Shown one piece after another: positions 11,261 to 26,486 of a DNA stretch of 64,000 nucleotides (positions within the stretch are counted from its first letter, which is position 1; every line of letters starts with the position of its first letter). The stretch spans positions 23,593,585-23,657,584 of the forward strand of contig NC_067205.1 in assembly GCF_026262505.1 (NCBI RefSeq), read 5' to 3'. The stretch comes from Trichomonas vaginalis G3 (Eukaryota; Parabasalia; Trichomonadida; Trichomonadidae). Below the pieces are notes generated by a model that was not told where the DNA came from, did not search any database, and saw nothing but the letters and a program-made list of their open reading frames with translations. The position numbers were made by a program, and so were the translations under genes.

Positions 11261-14200
11261 TGAACGTAAACATTATTTTTGGATCATTTACGCTCATTAC
11301 GATGAAGTTTTGACACGAAGTGAAGAATTGCACTTCGTCAAAAAAGTGAAGGTTCCCGACGGTTTCAAACCGCCATACTTTACATTTTGTACAAAAATAT
11401 TGTGAGTAAATGAACTCATTATTTTTTGCATCATGACAAAACATATACGAAGAAATCATGACAAAACATTTACGCTCATTACGATGAAGAAGTCATGAAA
11501 ATTCATGAGGTGAGAAAAGAGGTGAGATCTCACCTCTTCACCTAAACATTATTTTTGGGTCATTTACGTTCATTACGAAGAAGTCATGACAAAACCTATA
11601 CGAAGAAATCATGACAAAACATTTACGCTCATTTCGATGAAGAAGTCATGACAAAGCATATACGATGAAGTTTCGACAAATCATTTACGTTCATGTTTGA
11701 CAAAGCATATACGATGAAATCATGACAAAACATTTACGATGAAATCATGACAAAACATTTACGAAGAAATCATGACAAAACATTTACGATGAAGTCATGA
11801 CAAAACATATACGAAGAAGTTTCGACAAAACATGTACGATGAAATCATGACAAAACATATACGATGAAGTTTTGACAAAACATATACGAAGAAGTCATGA
11901 CAAAACATAAACGAAGAAGTCATGACAAAACATAAACGAAGAAATCATGACAAAACATAAACGAAGAAATCATGACAAAACATTTACGATGAAGAAGTCA
12001 TGACAAAGCATAAACGAAGAAATCATGACAAATCATTTACGTTCATTACGATGAAGAAATCATGACAAAACATGTACGTTCATGTTTGACAAAAACATTT
12101 ACGATGAAGAAATCATGACAAAACATAAACGAAGAAATCATGACAAATCATTTACGTTCATTACGATGAAGAAATCATGACAAAACATGTACGTTCATGT
12201 TTGACAAAACATTTACGATGAAGAAATCATGACAAAACATAAACGAAGAAATCATGACAAATCATTTACGTTCATTACGATGAAGAAGTCATGACAAAAC
12301 ATGTACGTTCATGTTTGACAAAACATTTACGATGAAGAAATCATGACAAAACATAAACGAAGAAATCATGACAAATCATTTACGTTCATTACGATGAAGA
12401 AGTCATGACAAAACATGTACGTTCATGTTTGACAAACATTTACGATGAAGAAATCATGACAAAACATAAACGAAGAAATCATGACAAATCATTTACGTTC
12501 ATTACGATGAAGAAGTCATGACAAAACATCTACGTTCATGTTTGACAAAACATTTACGATGAAGTTTCGACAAAACATTTACACTCATTACGATGAAGAA
12601 GTCATGACAAATCATTTACGTTCATTACGATGAAGAAGTCTTGACAAAACATTTACGCTCATGTTTGACAAAACATTTACACTCATTACGATGAAGAAGT
12701 CTTGACAAAGCATATACGTTCATTACGATGAAGAAGTCATGACAAAACATATACGCTCATGTTTGACAAAACATATACGCTCATGTTTGACAAAACATAT
12801 ACGCTCATTACGATGAAGAAATCATGACAAAACATTTACGATGAAGTAGTGACAAAACATATACGATGAAGAAGTCTTGACAAAACATTTACGCTCATGT
12901 TTGACAAAGCATATACGTTCATTACGATGAAGAAGTCATGACAAAGCATATACGATGAAATCATGACAAAACATAAACGAAGAAATCATGACAAAACATT
13001 TCCGATGAAGAAATCATGAAAATTCATGAGGTGAGAAAAGAGGTGAGAAAAGAGGTGAGAAAAGAGGTGAGATCTCACCTCTTCACCTAAACATTATTTT
13101 GGGTCATTTACGCTCATTACGAAGAAATCATGACAAAATATAAACGTTCATTCCGATGAAGAAATCATGAAAATTCAATGAGGTGAGAAAAGAGGTGAGA
13201 TCTCACCTCTTCACCTAAAATATATTTTTGTCTGATTTACGCTCATTACGATGAAGAAATCATGACAAAACATTTACGAAGAAGAAATCATGACAAAGCA
13301 TATACGCTCATTACGATGAAGAAATCATGACAAAACATTTACGATGAAGAAGTCTTGACAAAGCATATACGTTCATGTTTGACACATTCATTTACACTCA
13401 TTACGATGAAGAAATCATGACAAAACATATACAATGAAGAAATCATGAGATTAGAAATGAGATTAGAAATGAGGTTAGATCTAACCATCTACCCTAAACA
13501 TTATTTTTAGTCGTTTACGTTCATTACGATGAAGAAGTTTCGACACATTCATTTACGCTCATTACGATAAAATCATCATGACAAAACATATACGTTCATT
13601 ACGATGAAGAAATCATGAAAATTCAATGAGGTGAGAAAAGAGGTGAGATCTAACCATCTACCCTAAACATTATTTTTGGATCATTTACACTCATTCCGAT
13701 GAAGAAGTTTCGACAAAACATTAACGATAAAATCATCATGACAAAACATTAACGTTCATGTTTGACAAAACATATACGCTCATTACGATGAAGTTTATTT
13801 CCTGCTGTGTTGTCAAAATGTCATGTTGTCACACTTTTTCAGAGAAGTTAAATGACCGAGTGACACATGGTGACGTAGTGACACCTTCAGTTCTTCAAAA
13901 ATAAGTCATAACTGCCTTCCTCCTGTGTTGTTGTCTAAATGTCATGTTGTCTCATTTTTTCAGAGAAGTTAAATGACCGAGTGACACATGGTGACGTAGT
14001 GACACCTTCAGTTCTTCAAAAATAAGTCATAACTGCCTTCCTCCTGTGTTGTTGTCAAAATGTCATGAGTTAAATTACCTGGTGACCGAGTGGCACCTTC
14101 AGTTCTTCAAAAATAAGTCATAACTGCCTTCCTCCTGTGTTGTTGTCTAAATGTTATGTTGTCTCATTTTTTCAGAGAAGTTAAATAACCTGGTGACACA

Positions 14201-14262
14201 TGGTGACGTAGTGACACCTTCAGTTCTTCAAAAATAATTAATTATTGAATAACCTGAAACCA
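11261..14262 (+). repeat. Higher-order unit 4 (shortest complete unit)
   Basis: The single diverged 121-bp-type copy, the minisatellite behind it and one hairpin (2483-3007 in unit 1) are missing. Near 13,760 the sequence passes straight from the second minisatellite into the final 121-bp block of four copies. Confidence 0.9.
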
Positions 14263-17200
14263 TGAACGTAAACATTATTTTTGGATCATTTTAGCGTCAT
14301 TACGATGAAGTTTTGACACGAAGTGAAAGAATTGCACTTCGTCAAAAAAGTGAAGGTTCCCGACGGTTTCAAACCGCCATACTTTACATTTTGTACAAAA
14401 AATATTGTGAGTAAATGAACTCATTATTTTTTGCATCATGACAAAACATATACGAAAAATCATGACAAAACATTTACGCTCATTACGATGAAGAAGTCAT
14501 GAAAAATTTCATGAGGTGAGAAAAGAGGTGAGATCTCACCTCTTCACCTAAACATTATTTTTGGGTCATTTACGTTCATTACGAAGAAGTCATGACAAAA
14601 CCTATACGAAGAAAATCATGACAAAACATTTACGATGAAGAAGTCATGACAAAGCATATACGATGAAGTTTCGACAAATCAATTTACGTTCATGTTTGAC
14701 AAAGCATATACGATGAAATCATGACAAAACATTTACGATGAAGTCATGACAAAACATATACGAAAAGTTTCGACAAAACATGTACGATGAAATCATGACA
14801 AAACATATACGATGAAGTTTTGACAAAACATATACGAAGAAGTCATGACAAAACATAAACGAAGAAGTCATGACAAAACATAAACGAAGAAATCATGACA
14901 AAACATAAACGAAGAAATCATGACAAAACATTTACGATGAAGTCATGACAAAACATATACGAAGAAGTTTCGACAAAACATGTACGATGAAATCATGACA
15001 AAACATATACGATGAAGTTTTGACAAAACATATACGAAGAAGTCATGACAAAACATAAACGAAGAAGTCATGACAAAACATAAACGAAGAAATCATGACA
15101 AAACATTTACGATGAAGAAGTCATGACAAAGCATAAACGAAGAAATCATGACAAATCATTTACGTTCATTACGATGAAGAAATCATGACAAAACATGTAC
15201 GTTCATGTTTGACAAAACATTTACGATGAAGAAATCATGACAAAACATAAACGAAGAAATCATGACAAATCATTTACGTTCATTACGATGAAGAAATCAT
15301 GACAAAACATGTACGTTCATGTTGACAAAACATTTACGATGAAGAAATCATGACAAAGCATAAACGAGAAATCATGACAAATCATTTACGTTCATTACGA
15401 TGAAGAAGTCATGACAAAACATCTACGTTCATGTTTGACAAAACATTTACGATGAAGAAATCATGACAAAACATAAACGAAGAATCATGACAAATCATTT
15501 ACGTTCATTACGATGAAGAAGTCATGACAAAACATGTACGTTCATGTTTGACAAAACATTACGATGAAGAAGTCATGACAAAACATGTACGTTTCATGTT
15601 TGACAAAACATTACGATGAAGAAATCATGACAAAACATAAACGAAGAAATCATGACAAATCATTTACGTTCATTACGATGAAGAAATCATGACAAAACAT
15701 GTACGTTCATGTTTGACAAAACATTTACGATGAAGAAATCATGACAAAACATAAACGAAGAAATCATGACAAATCATTTACTTCATTACGATGAAGAAGT
15801 CATGACAAAACATGTACGTTCATGTTTGACAAAACATTTACGATGAAGAAATCATGACAAAACATAAACGAAGAAATCATGACAAATCATTTACGTTCAT
15901 TACGATGAAGAAGTCATGACAAAACATGTACGTTCATGTTTGACAAAACATTTACGATGAAGAAGTCATGACAAAACATGTACGTTCATGTTTGACAAAA
16001 CATTTACGATGAAGAAATCATGACAAAACATAAACGAAGAAATCATGACAAATCATTTACGTTCATTACGATGAGAAGTCATGACAAACATCTACGTTCA
16101 TGTTTGACAAAACATTTACGATGAAGTTTCGACAAAACATTTACACTCATTACGATGAAGAAGTCATGACAAATCATTTACGTCATTACGATGAAGAAGT
16201 CTTGACAAAACATTTACGCTCATGTTTGACAAAACATTTACACTCATTACGATGAAGAAGTCTTGACAAAGCATATACGTTCATTACGATGAAGAAGTCA
16301 TGACAAAACATATACGCTCATGTTTGACAAAACATATACGCTCATGTTTGACAAAACATATACGCTCATTACGATGAAGAAATCATGACAAAACATTTAC
16401 GATGAAGTAGTGACAAAACATATACGATGAAGAAGTCTTGACAAAACATTTACGCTCATGTTTGACAAAGCATATACGTTCATTACGATGAAGAAGTCAT
16501 GACAAAGCATATACGATGAAATCATGACAAAACATAAACGAAGAAATCATGACAAAACATTTCCGATGAAGAAATCATGAAAATTCATGAGGTGAGAAAA
16601 GAGGTAGAAAAGAGGTGAGAAAAGAGGTGAGATCTCACCTCTTCACCTAAACATTATTTTTGGGTCATTTACGCTCATTACGAAGAAATCATGACAAAAT
16701 ATAAACGTTCATTCCGATGAAGAAATCATGAAAATTCAATGAGGTGAGAAAAGAGGTGAGATCTCACCTCTTCACCTAAAATATATTTTTGTCTGATTTA
16801 CGCTCATTACGATGAAGAAATCATGACAAAACATTTACGAAGAAGAAATCATGACAAAGCATATACGCTCATTACGATGAAGAAATCATGACAAAACATT
16901 TACGATGAAGAAGTCTTGACAAAGCATATACGTTCATGTTTGACACATTCATTTACACTCATTACGATGAAGAAATCATGACAAAACATATACAATGAAG
17001 AAATCATGAGATTAGAAATGAGATTAGAAATGAGGTTAGATCTAACCATCTACCCTAAACATTATTTTTAGTCGTTTACGTTCATTACGATGAAGAAGTT
17101 TCGACACATTCATTTACGCTCATTACGATAAAATCATCATGACAAAACATATACGTTCATTACGATGAAGAAATCATGAAAATTCAATGAGGTGAGAAAA

Positions 17201-18233
17201 GAGGTGAGATCTAACCATCTACCCTAAACATTATTTTTGGATCATTTACACTCATTCCGATGAAGAAGTTTCGACAAAACATTAACGATAAAATCATCAT
17301 GACAAAACATTAACGTTCATTACGATGAAGTGTTCTGATGAAGTCATAACTGCCTTCCTCCTGTGTTGTTGTCTAAATGTCATGTTGTCTCATTTTTTCA
17401 GAGAAGTTAAATGACCTGGTAGCACATGGTAACATGGTAGCACCTTCAGTTCTTCAAAAATAATTAATTATTGAATGACCTAAAAAACCATTAATGAAAA
17501 CATTATTTTTGGATCATTTACACTCATTACGATGAAGAAGTTTCGACAAAACATTAACGTTCATTACGATGAAGAAGTTTTGACAAAACATATACGTTCA
17601 TTACGATGAAGAAATCATGAAAATTCAATGAGGTGAGAAAAGAGGTGAGATCTCACCTCTTCACCTAAACATTATTTTTGGGTCATTTACGCTCATTACG
17701 ATGAAGAAATCATGACAAAACATTTACGAAGAAGTTTTGACAAAAACATATACGAAGAAGTTTTGACAAAACATATACGTTCATTACGATGAAGAAATCA
17801 TGACAAAACATTTACGAAGAAGTTTTGACAAAACATATACGTTCATTACGATGAAGTTTATTTCCTGCTGTGTTGTCAAAATGTCATGTTGTCACACTTT
17901 TTCAGAGAAGTTAAATGACCGAGTGACACATGGTGACGTAGTGACACCTTCAGTTCTTCAAAAATAAGTCATAACTGCCTTCCTCCTGTGTTGTTGTCTA
18001 AATGTCATGTTGTCTCATTTTTCAGAGAAGTTAAATAACCTGGTGACACATGGTGACGTAGTGACACCTTCAGTTCTTCAAAAATAAGTCATAACTGCCT
18101 TCCTCCTGTGTTGTTGTCTAAATGTCATGTTGTCACACTTTTTCAGAGAAGTTAAATGACCGAGTGACACATGGTGACGTAGTGACACCTTCAGTTCTTC
18201 AAAAATAATTAATTATTGAATAACCTGAAACCA
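14263..18233 (+). repeat. Higher-order unit 5
   Basis: Normal order of blocks with an enlarged minisatellite. The final block has only three copies and lacks the short 91-bp variant present in most other units. Confidence 0.9.
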
Positions 18234-21200
18234 TGAACGTAAACATTATTTTTGGATCATTTACGCTCATTACGATGAAGTTTTGACACGAAGTGAAGAA
18301 TTGCACTTCGTCAAAAAAGTGAAGGTTCCCGACGGTTTCAAACCGCCATACTTTACATTTTGTACAAAATATTGTGAGTAAATGAACTCATTATTTTTGC
18401 ATCATGACAAAACATATACGAAGAAATCATGACAAAACATTTACGCTCTTACGATGAAGAAGTCATGAAAATTCATGAGGTGAGAAAAGAGGTGAGATCT
18501 CACCTCTTCACCTAAACATTATTTTTGGGTCATTTACGTTCATTACGAAGAAGTCATGACAAAAACCTATACGAAGAAATCATGACAAAACATTTACGAT
18601 GAAGAAGTCATGAAAAGCATATACGATGAAGTTTCGACAATCATTTACGTTCATGTTTGACAAAGCATATACGATGAAATCATGACAAAACATTTACGAT
18701 GAAATCATGACAAAACATTTACGAAGAAATCATGACAAAACATTTACGATGAAGTCATGACAAAACATATACGAAGAAGTTTCGACAAAACATGTACGAT
18801 GAAATCATGACAAAACATATACGATGAAGTTTTGACAAAACATATACGAAGAAGTCATGACAAAACATAAACGAAGAAGTCATGACAAAACATAAACGAA
18901 GAAATCATGACAAAACATAACGAAGAAATCATGACAAAACATTTACGATGAAGAAGTTCATGACAAAGCATAAACGAAGAAATCATGACAAAACATTTAC
19001 GTTCATTACGATGAAGAAATCATGACAAAACATGTACGTTCATGTTTGACAAAACATTTACGATGAAGAAATCATGACAAAACATAAACGAAGAATCATG
19101 ACAAATCATTTACGTTCATTACGATGAAGAATCATGACAAAACATCTACGTCATGTTTGACAAAACATTTACGATGAATTCGACAAAAATTTACACTCAT
19201 TACGATGAAGAAGAAATCATGACAAATCATTTACGTTCATTACGATGAAGAAATCATGACAAAACATGTACGTTCATGTTTGACAAACATTTACGATGAA
19301 GAATCATGACAAACATAAACGAAGAAATCATGACAAATCATTTACGTTCATTACGATGAAGAAATCATGACAAAACATGTACGTTCATGTTTGACAAAAC
19401 ATTTACGATGAAGAAATCATGACAAAACATAAACGAAGAAATCATGACAAATCATTTACGTTCATTACGATGAAGAAGTCATGACAAAACATGTACGTTC
19501 ATGTTTGACAAAACATTTACGATGAAGAAATCATGACAAAACATAAACGAAGAAATCATGACAAATCATTTACGTTCATTACGATGAAGAAGTCATGACA
19601 AAACATGTACGTTCATGTTTGACAAAACATTTACGATGAAGAAATCATGACAAAACATAAACGAAGAAATCATGACAAATCATTTACGTTCATTACGATG
19701 AAGAAGTCATGAAAAACATCTACGTTCATGTTTGACAAAACATTTACGATGAAGTTTCGACAAAACATTTACACTCATTACGATGAAGAAGTCATGACAA
19801 ATCATTTACGTTCATTACGATGAAGAAGTCTTGACAAAACATTTACGCTCATGTTTGACAAAACATTTACACTCATTACGATGAAGAAGTCTTGACAAAG
19901 CATATACGTTCATTACGATGAAGAAGTCATGACAAAACATATACGCTCATGTTTGACAAAACATATACGCTCATGTTTGACAAAACATATACGCTCATTA
20001 CGATGAAGAAATCATGACAAAACATTTACGATGAAGTAGTGACAAAACATATACGATGAAGAAGTCTTGACAAAACATTTACGCTCATGTTTGACAAAGC
20101 ATATACGTTCATTACGATGAAGAAGTCATGACAAAGCATATACGATGAAATCATGACAAAACATAAACGAAGAAATCATGACAAAACATTTCCGATGAAG
20201 AAATCATGAAAATTCATGAGGTGAGAAAAGAGGTGAGAAAAGAGGTGAGAAAAGAGGTGAGATCTCACCTCTTCACCTAAACATTATTTTTGGGTCATTT
20301 ACGCTCATTACGAAGAAATCATGACAAAATATAAACGTTCATTCCGATGAAGAAATCATGAAAATTCAATGAGGTGAGAAAAGAGGTGAGATCTCACCTC
20401 TTCACCTAAAATATATTTTTGTCTGATTTACGCTCATTACGATGAAGAAATCATGACAAAACATTTACGATGAAGAAGTCTTGACAAAGCATATACGCTC
20501 ATTACGATGAAGAAATCATGACAAAACATTTACGATGAAGAAGTCTTGACAAAGCATATACGTTCATGTTTGACACATTCATTTACACTCATTACGATGA
20601 AGAAATCATGACAAAACATATACAATGAAGAAATCATGAGATTAGAAATGAGATTAGAAATGAGGTTAGATCTAACCATCTACCCTAAACATTATTTTTA
20701 GTCGTTTACGTTCATTACGATGAAGAAGTTTCGACACATTCATTTACGCTCATTACGATAAAATCATCATGACAAAACATATACGTTCATTACGATGAAG
20801 AAATCATGAAAATTCAATGAGGTGAGAAAAGAGGTGAGATCTAACCATCTACCCTAAACATTATTTTTGGATCATTTACACTCATTCCGATGAAGAAGTT
20901 TCGACAAAACATTAACGATAAAATCATCATGACAAAACATTAACGTTCATATTTGACAAAACATATACGCTCATTACGATGAAGAAATCATGACAAAACA
21001 TTTACGAAGAAGAAATCATGACAAAGCATATACGCTCATTACGATGAAGAAATCATGACAAAACATTTACGATGAAGAAGTCTTGACAAAACATTTACGT
21101 TCATGTTTGACAAAGCATATACGCTCATTACGATGAAGAAGTCTTGACAAAACATTTACGATGAAGAAGTCTTGACAAAGCATATACGTTCATGTTTGAC

Positions 21201-22700
21201 ACATTCATTTACACTCATTACGATGAAGAAATCATGACAAAACATATACAATGAAGAAATCATGAGATTAGAAATGAGATTAGAAATGAGGTTAGATCTA
21301 ACCATCTACCCTAAACATTATTTTTAGTCGTTTACGTTCATTACGATGAAGAAGTTTCGACACATTCATTTACGCTCATTACGATAAAATCATCATGACA
21401 AAACATATACGTTCATTACGATGAAGAAATCATGAAAATTCAATGAGGTGAGAAAAGAGGTGAGATCTAACCATCTACCCTAAACATTATTTTTGGATCA
21501 TTTACACTCATTCCGATGAAGAAGTTTCGACAAAACATTAACGATAAAATCATCATGACAAAACATTAACGTTCATTACGATGAAGTGTTCTGATGAAGT
21601 CATAACTGCCTTCCTCCTGTGTTGTTGTCTAAATGTCATGTTGTCTCATTTTTTCAGAGAAGTTAAATGACCTGGTAGCACATGGTAACATGGTAGCACC
21701 TTCAGTTCTTCAAAAATAATTAATTATTGAATGACCTAAAAACCATTAATGAAAACATTATTTTTGGATCATTTACACTCATTACGATGAAGAAGTTTCG
21801 ACAAAACATTAACGTTCATTACGATGAAGAAGTTTTGACAAAACATATACGTTCATTACGATGAAGAAATCATGAAAATTCAATGAGGTGAGAAAAGAGG
21901 TGAGATCTCACCTCTTCACCTAAACATTATTTTTGGGTCATTTACGCTCATTACGATGAAGAAATCATGACAAAACATTTACGAAGAAGTTTTGACAAAA
22001 CATATACGAAGAAGTTTTGACAAAACATATACGTTCATTACGATGAAGAAATCATGACAAAACATTTACGAAGAAGTTTTGACAAAACATATACGTTCAT
22101 TACGATGAAGTTTATTTCCTGCTGTGTTGTCAAAATGTCATGTTGTCACACTTTTTCAGAGAAGTTAAATGACCGAGTGACACATGGTGACGTAGTGACA
22201 CCTTCAGTTCTTCAAAAATAAGTCATAACTGCCTTCCTCCTGTGTTGTTGTCTAAATGTCATGTTGTCTCATTTTTTCAGAGAAGTTAAATGACCGAGTG
22301 ACACATGGTGACGTAGTGACACCTTCAGTTCTTCAAAAATAAGTCATAACTGCCTTCCTCCTGTGTTGTTGTCTAAATGTCATGTTGTCACACTTTTTCA
22401 GAGAAGTTAAATGACCGAGTGACACATGGTGACGTAGTGACACCTTCAGTTCTTCAAAAATAAGTCATAACTGCCTTCCTCCTGTGTTGTTGTCAAAATG
22501 TCATGAGTTAAATTACCTGGTGACCGAGTGGCACCTTCAGTTCTTCAAAAATAAGTCATAACTGCCTTCCTCCTGTGTTGTTGTCTAAATGTCATGTTGT
22601 CTCATTTTTTCAGAGAAGTTAAATAACCTGGTGACACATGGTGACGTAGTGACACCTTCAGTTCTTCAAAAATAATTAATTATTGAATAACCTGAAACCA
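18234..22700 (+). repeat. Higher-order unit 6
   Basis: The segment carrying the GGTTAGATCTAACC hairpin and its partner is duplicated, with copies near 20,640-20,940 and 21,260-21,570. This explains its extra length. The stretch 18,370-19,320 is rich in single-base length differences from the other units. Confidence 0.9.
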
Positions 22701-25700
22701 TGAACGTAAACATTATTTTTGGATCATTTACGCTCATTACGATGAAGTTTTGACACGAAGTGAAGAATTGCACTTCGTCAAAAAAGTGAAGGTTCCCGAC
22801 GGTTTCAAACCGCCATACTTTACATTTTGTACAAAAATATTGTGAGTAAATGAACTCATTATTTTTTGCATCATGACAAAACATATACGAAGAAATCATG
22901 ACAAAACATTTACGCTCATTACGATGAAGAAGTCATGAAAATTCATGAGGTGAGAAAAGAGGTGAGATCTCACCTCTTCACCTAAACATTTTTTGGGTCA
23001 TTTACGTTCATTACGAAGAAATCATGACAAAACCTATACGAAGAAATCATGACAAAACATTTACGATGAAGAAGTCATGACAAAGCATATACGATGAAGT
23101 TTCGACAAATCATTTACGTTCATGTTTGACAAAGCATATACGATGAAATCATGACAAAACATTTACGATGAAGTCATGACAAAACATATACGAAGAAGTT
23201 TCGACAAAACATGTACGATGAAATCATGACAAAACATATACGATGAAGTTTTGACAAAACATATACGAAGAAGTCATGACAAAACATAAACGAAGAAGTC
23301 ATGACAAAACATAAACGAAGAATCATGACAAAACATAAACGAAGAAATCATGACAAAACATTTACGATGAAGTCATGACAAAACATATACGAAGAAGTTT
23401 CGACAAAACATGTACGATGAAATCATGACAAAACATATACGATGAAGTTTTGACAAAACATATACGAAGAAGTCATGACAAAACATAAACGAAGAAGTCA
23501 TGACAAAACATAACGAAGAAATCATGACAAAACATTTACGATGAAGAAGTCATGACAAAGCATAAACGAAGAAATCATGACAAATCATTTACGTTCATTA
23601 CGATGAAGAAATCATGACAAAACATGTACGTTCATGTTTGACAAAACATTTACGATGAAGAAATCATGACAAAACATAAACGAAGAAATCATGACAAATC
23701 ATTTACGTTCATTACGATGAAGAAATCATGACAAAACATGTACGTTCATGTTTGACAAAACATTTACGATGAAGAAATCATGACAAAACATAAACGAAGA
23801 AATCATGACAAATCATTTACGTTCATTACGATGAAAAGTCATGACAAAACATCTACGTTCATGTTTGACAAAACATTTACGATGAAGAAATCATGAAAAC
23901 ATAAACGAAGAAATCATGACAAATCATTTACGTTCATTACGATGAAGAAGTCATGACAAAACATGTACGTTCATGTTTGACAAAACATTTACGATGAAGA
24001 AGTCATGACAAAACATGTACGTTCATGTTTGACAAAACATTTACGATGAAGAAATCATGACAAAACATAAACGAAGAAATCATGACAAATCATTTACGTT
24101 CATTACGATGAAGAAGTCATGACAAAACATCTACGTTCATGTTTGACAAAACATTTACGATGAAGTTTCGACAAAACATTTACCTCATTAGATGAAGAAG
24201 TCTACAAATCATTTACGTTCATTACGATGAAGAAGTCTTGACAAAACATTTCGCACTCATGTTTGACAAAACATTTACACCATTACGATGAAGAGTCTTG
24301 ACAAAGCATATACGTTCATTACGATGAAGAAGTCATGACAAAACATATACGCTCATGTTTGACAAAACATATACGCTCATGTTTGACAAAACATATACGC
24401 TCATTACGATGAAGAAATCATGACAAAACATTTACGATGAAGTAGTGACAAAACATATACGATGAAGAATCTTGACAAAACATTACGCTCATGTTTGACA
24501 AGCATATACGTTCATTACGATGAAGAAGTCATGACAAAGCATATACGATGAAATCATGACAAAACATAAACGAAGAAATCATGACAAAATTTCCGATGAA
24601 GAAATCATGAAAATTCATTGAGGTGAGAAAAGAGGTGAGAAAAGAGGTGAGAAAAGAGGTGAGATCTCACCTCTTCACCTAAACATTATTTTTGGGTCAT
24701 TTACGCTCATTACGAAGAAATCATGACAAAATGTACGAAGAAAATCATGACAAAATATAAACGTTCATTCCGATGAAGAAATCATGAAAATTCAATGAGG
24801 TGAGAAAAGAGGTGAGATCTCACCTCTTCACCTAAAATATATTTTTGTCTGATTTAACGCTCATTACGATGAAGAAATCATGACAAAACATTTACGAAGA
24901 AGAAATCATGACAAAGCATATACGCTCATTACGATGAAGAAATCATGACAAAACATTTACGATGAAGAAGTCTTGACAAAGCATATACGTTCATTGTTTG
25001 ACACATTCATTTACACTCATTACGATGAAGAAATCATGACAAAACATATACAATGAAGAAATCATGAGATTAGAAAAATGAGGTTAGATCTAACCATCTA
25101 CCCTAAACATTATTTTTAGTCGTTTACGTTCATTACGATGAAGAAGTTTCGACACATTCATTTACGCTCATTACGATAAAATCATCATGACAAAACATAT
25201 ACGTTCATTACGATGAAGAAATCATGAAAATTCAATGAGGTGAGAAAAGAGGTGAGATCTAACCATCTACCCTAAACATTATTTTTGGATCATTTACACT
25301 CATTCCGATGAAGAAGTTTCGACAAAACATTAACGATAAAATCATCATGACAAAACATTAACGTTCATTACGATGAAGTGTTCTGATGAAGTCATAACTG
25401 CCTTCCTCCTGTGTTGTTGTCTAAATGTCATGTTGTCTCATTTTTTCAGAGAAGTTAAATGACCTGGTAGCACATGGTAACATGGTAGCACCTTCAGTTC
25501 TTCAAAAATAATTAATTATTGAATGACCTAAAAACCATTAATGAAAACATTATTTTTGGATCATTTACACTCATTACGATGAAGAAGTTTCGACAAAACA
25601 TTAACGTTCATTACGATGAAGAAGTTTTGACAAAACATATACGTTCATTACGATGAAGAAATCATGAAAATTCAATGAGGTGAGAAAAGAGGTGAGATCT

Positions 25701-26486
25701 CACCTCTTCACCTAAACATTATTTTGGGTCATTTACGCTCATTACGATGAAGAAATCATGACAAAACATTTACGAAGAAGTTTTGACAAAACATATACGA
25801 AGAAGTTTTGACAAAACATATACGTTCATTACGATGAAGAAATCATGACAAAACATTTACGAAGAAGTTTTGACAAAACATATACGTTCATTACGATGAA
25901 GTTTATTTCCTGCTGTGTTGTCAAAATGTCATGTTGTCACACTTTTTCAGAGAAGTTAAATGACGAGTGACACATGGTGACGTAGTGACACCTTCAGTTC
26001 TTCAAAAATAAGTCATAACTGCCTTCCTCCTGTGTTGTTGTCTAAATGTCATGTTGTCTCATTTTTCAGAGAAGTTAAATGACCGAGTGACACATGGTGA
26101 CGTAGTGACACCTTCAGTTCTTCAAAAATAAGTCATAACTGCCTTCCTCCTGTGTTGTTGTCTAAATGTCATGTTGTCTCATTTTTCAGAGAAGTTAAAT
26201 GACCGATGACACATGGTGACGTAGTGACACCTTCAGTTCTTCAAAAATAAGTCATAACTGCCTTCCTCCTGTGTTGTTGTCAAAATGTCATGAGTTAAAT
26301 TACCTGGTGACCGAGTGGCACCTTCAGTTCTTCAAAAATAAGTCATAACTGCCTTCCTCCTGTGTTGTTGTCTAAATGTCATGTTGTCTCATTTTTTCAG
26401 AGAAGTTAAATAACCTGGTGACACATGGTGACGTAGTGACACCTTCAGTTTTCAAAAATAATTAATTATTGAATAACCTGAAACCA
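22701..26486 (+). repeat. Higher-order unit 7
   Basis: Normal block order with five terminal copies. There are several one-base differences from neighbours in homopolymer runs and a locally disturbed patch near 24,180-24,300. Confidence 0.9.

Noticed and set aside
14275-14463. 62-codon variant frame over the unit 5 anchor
   Set aside because: It is the same anchor read through a few length differences, so it gives no added evidence for a gene.
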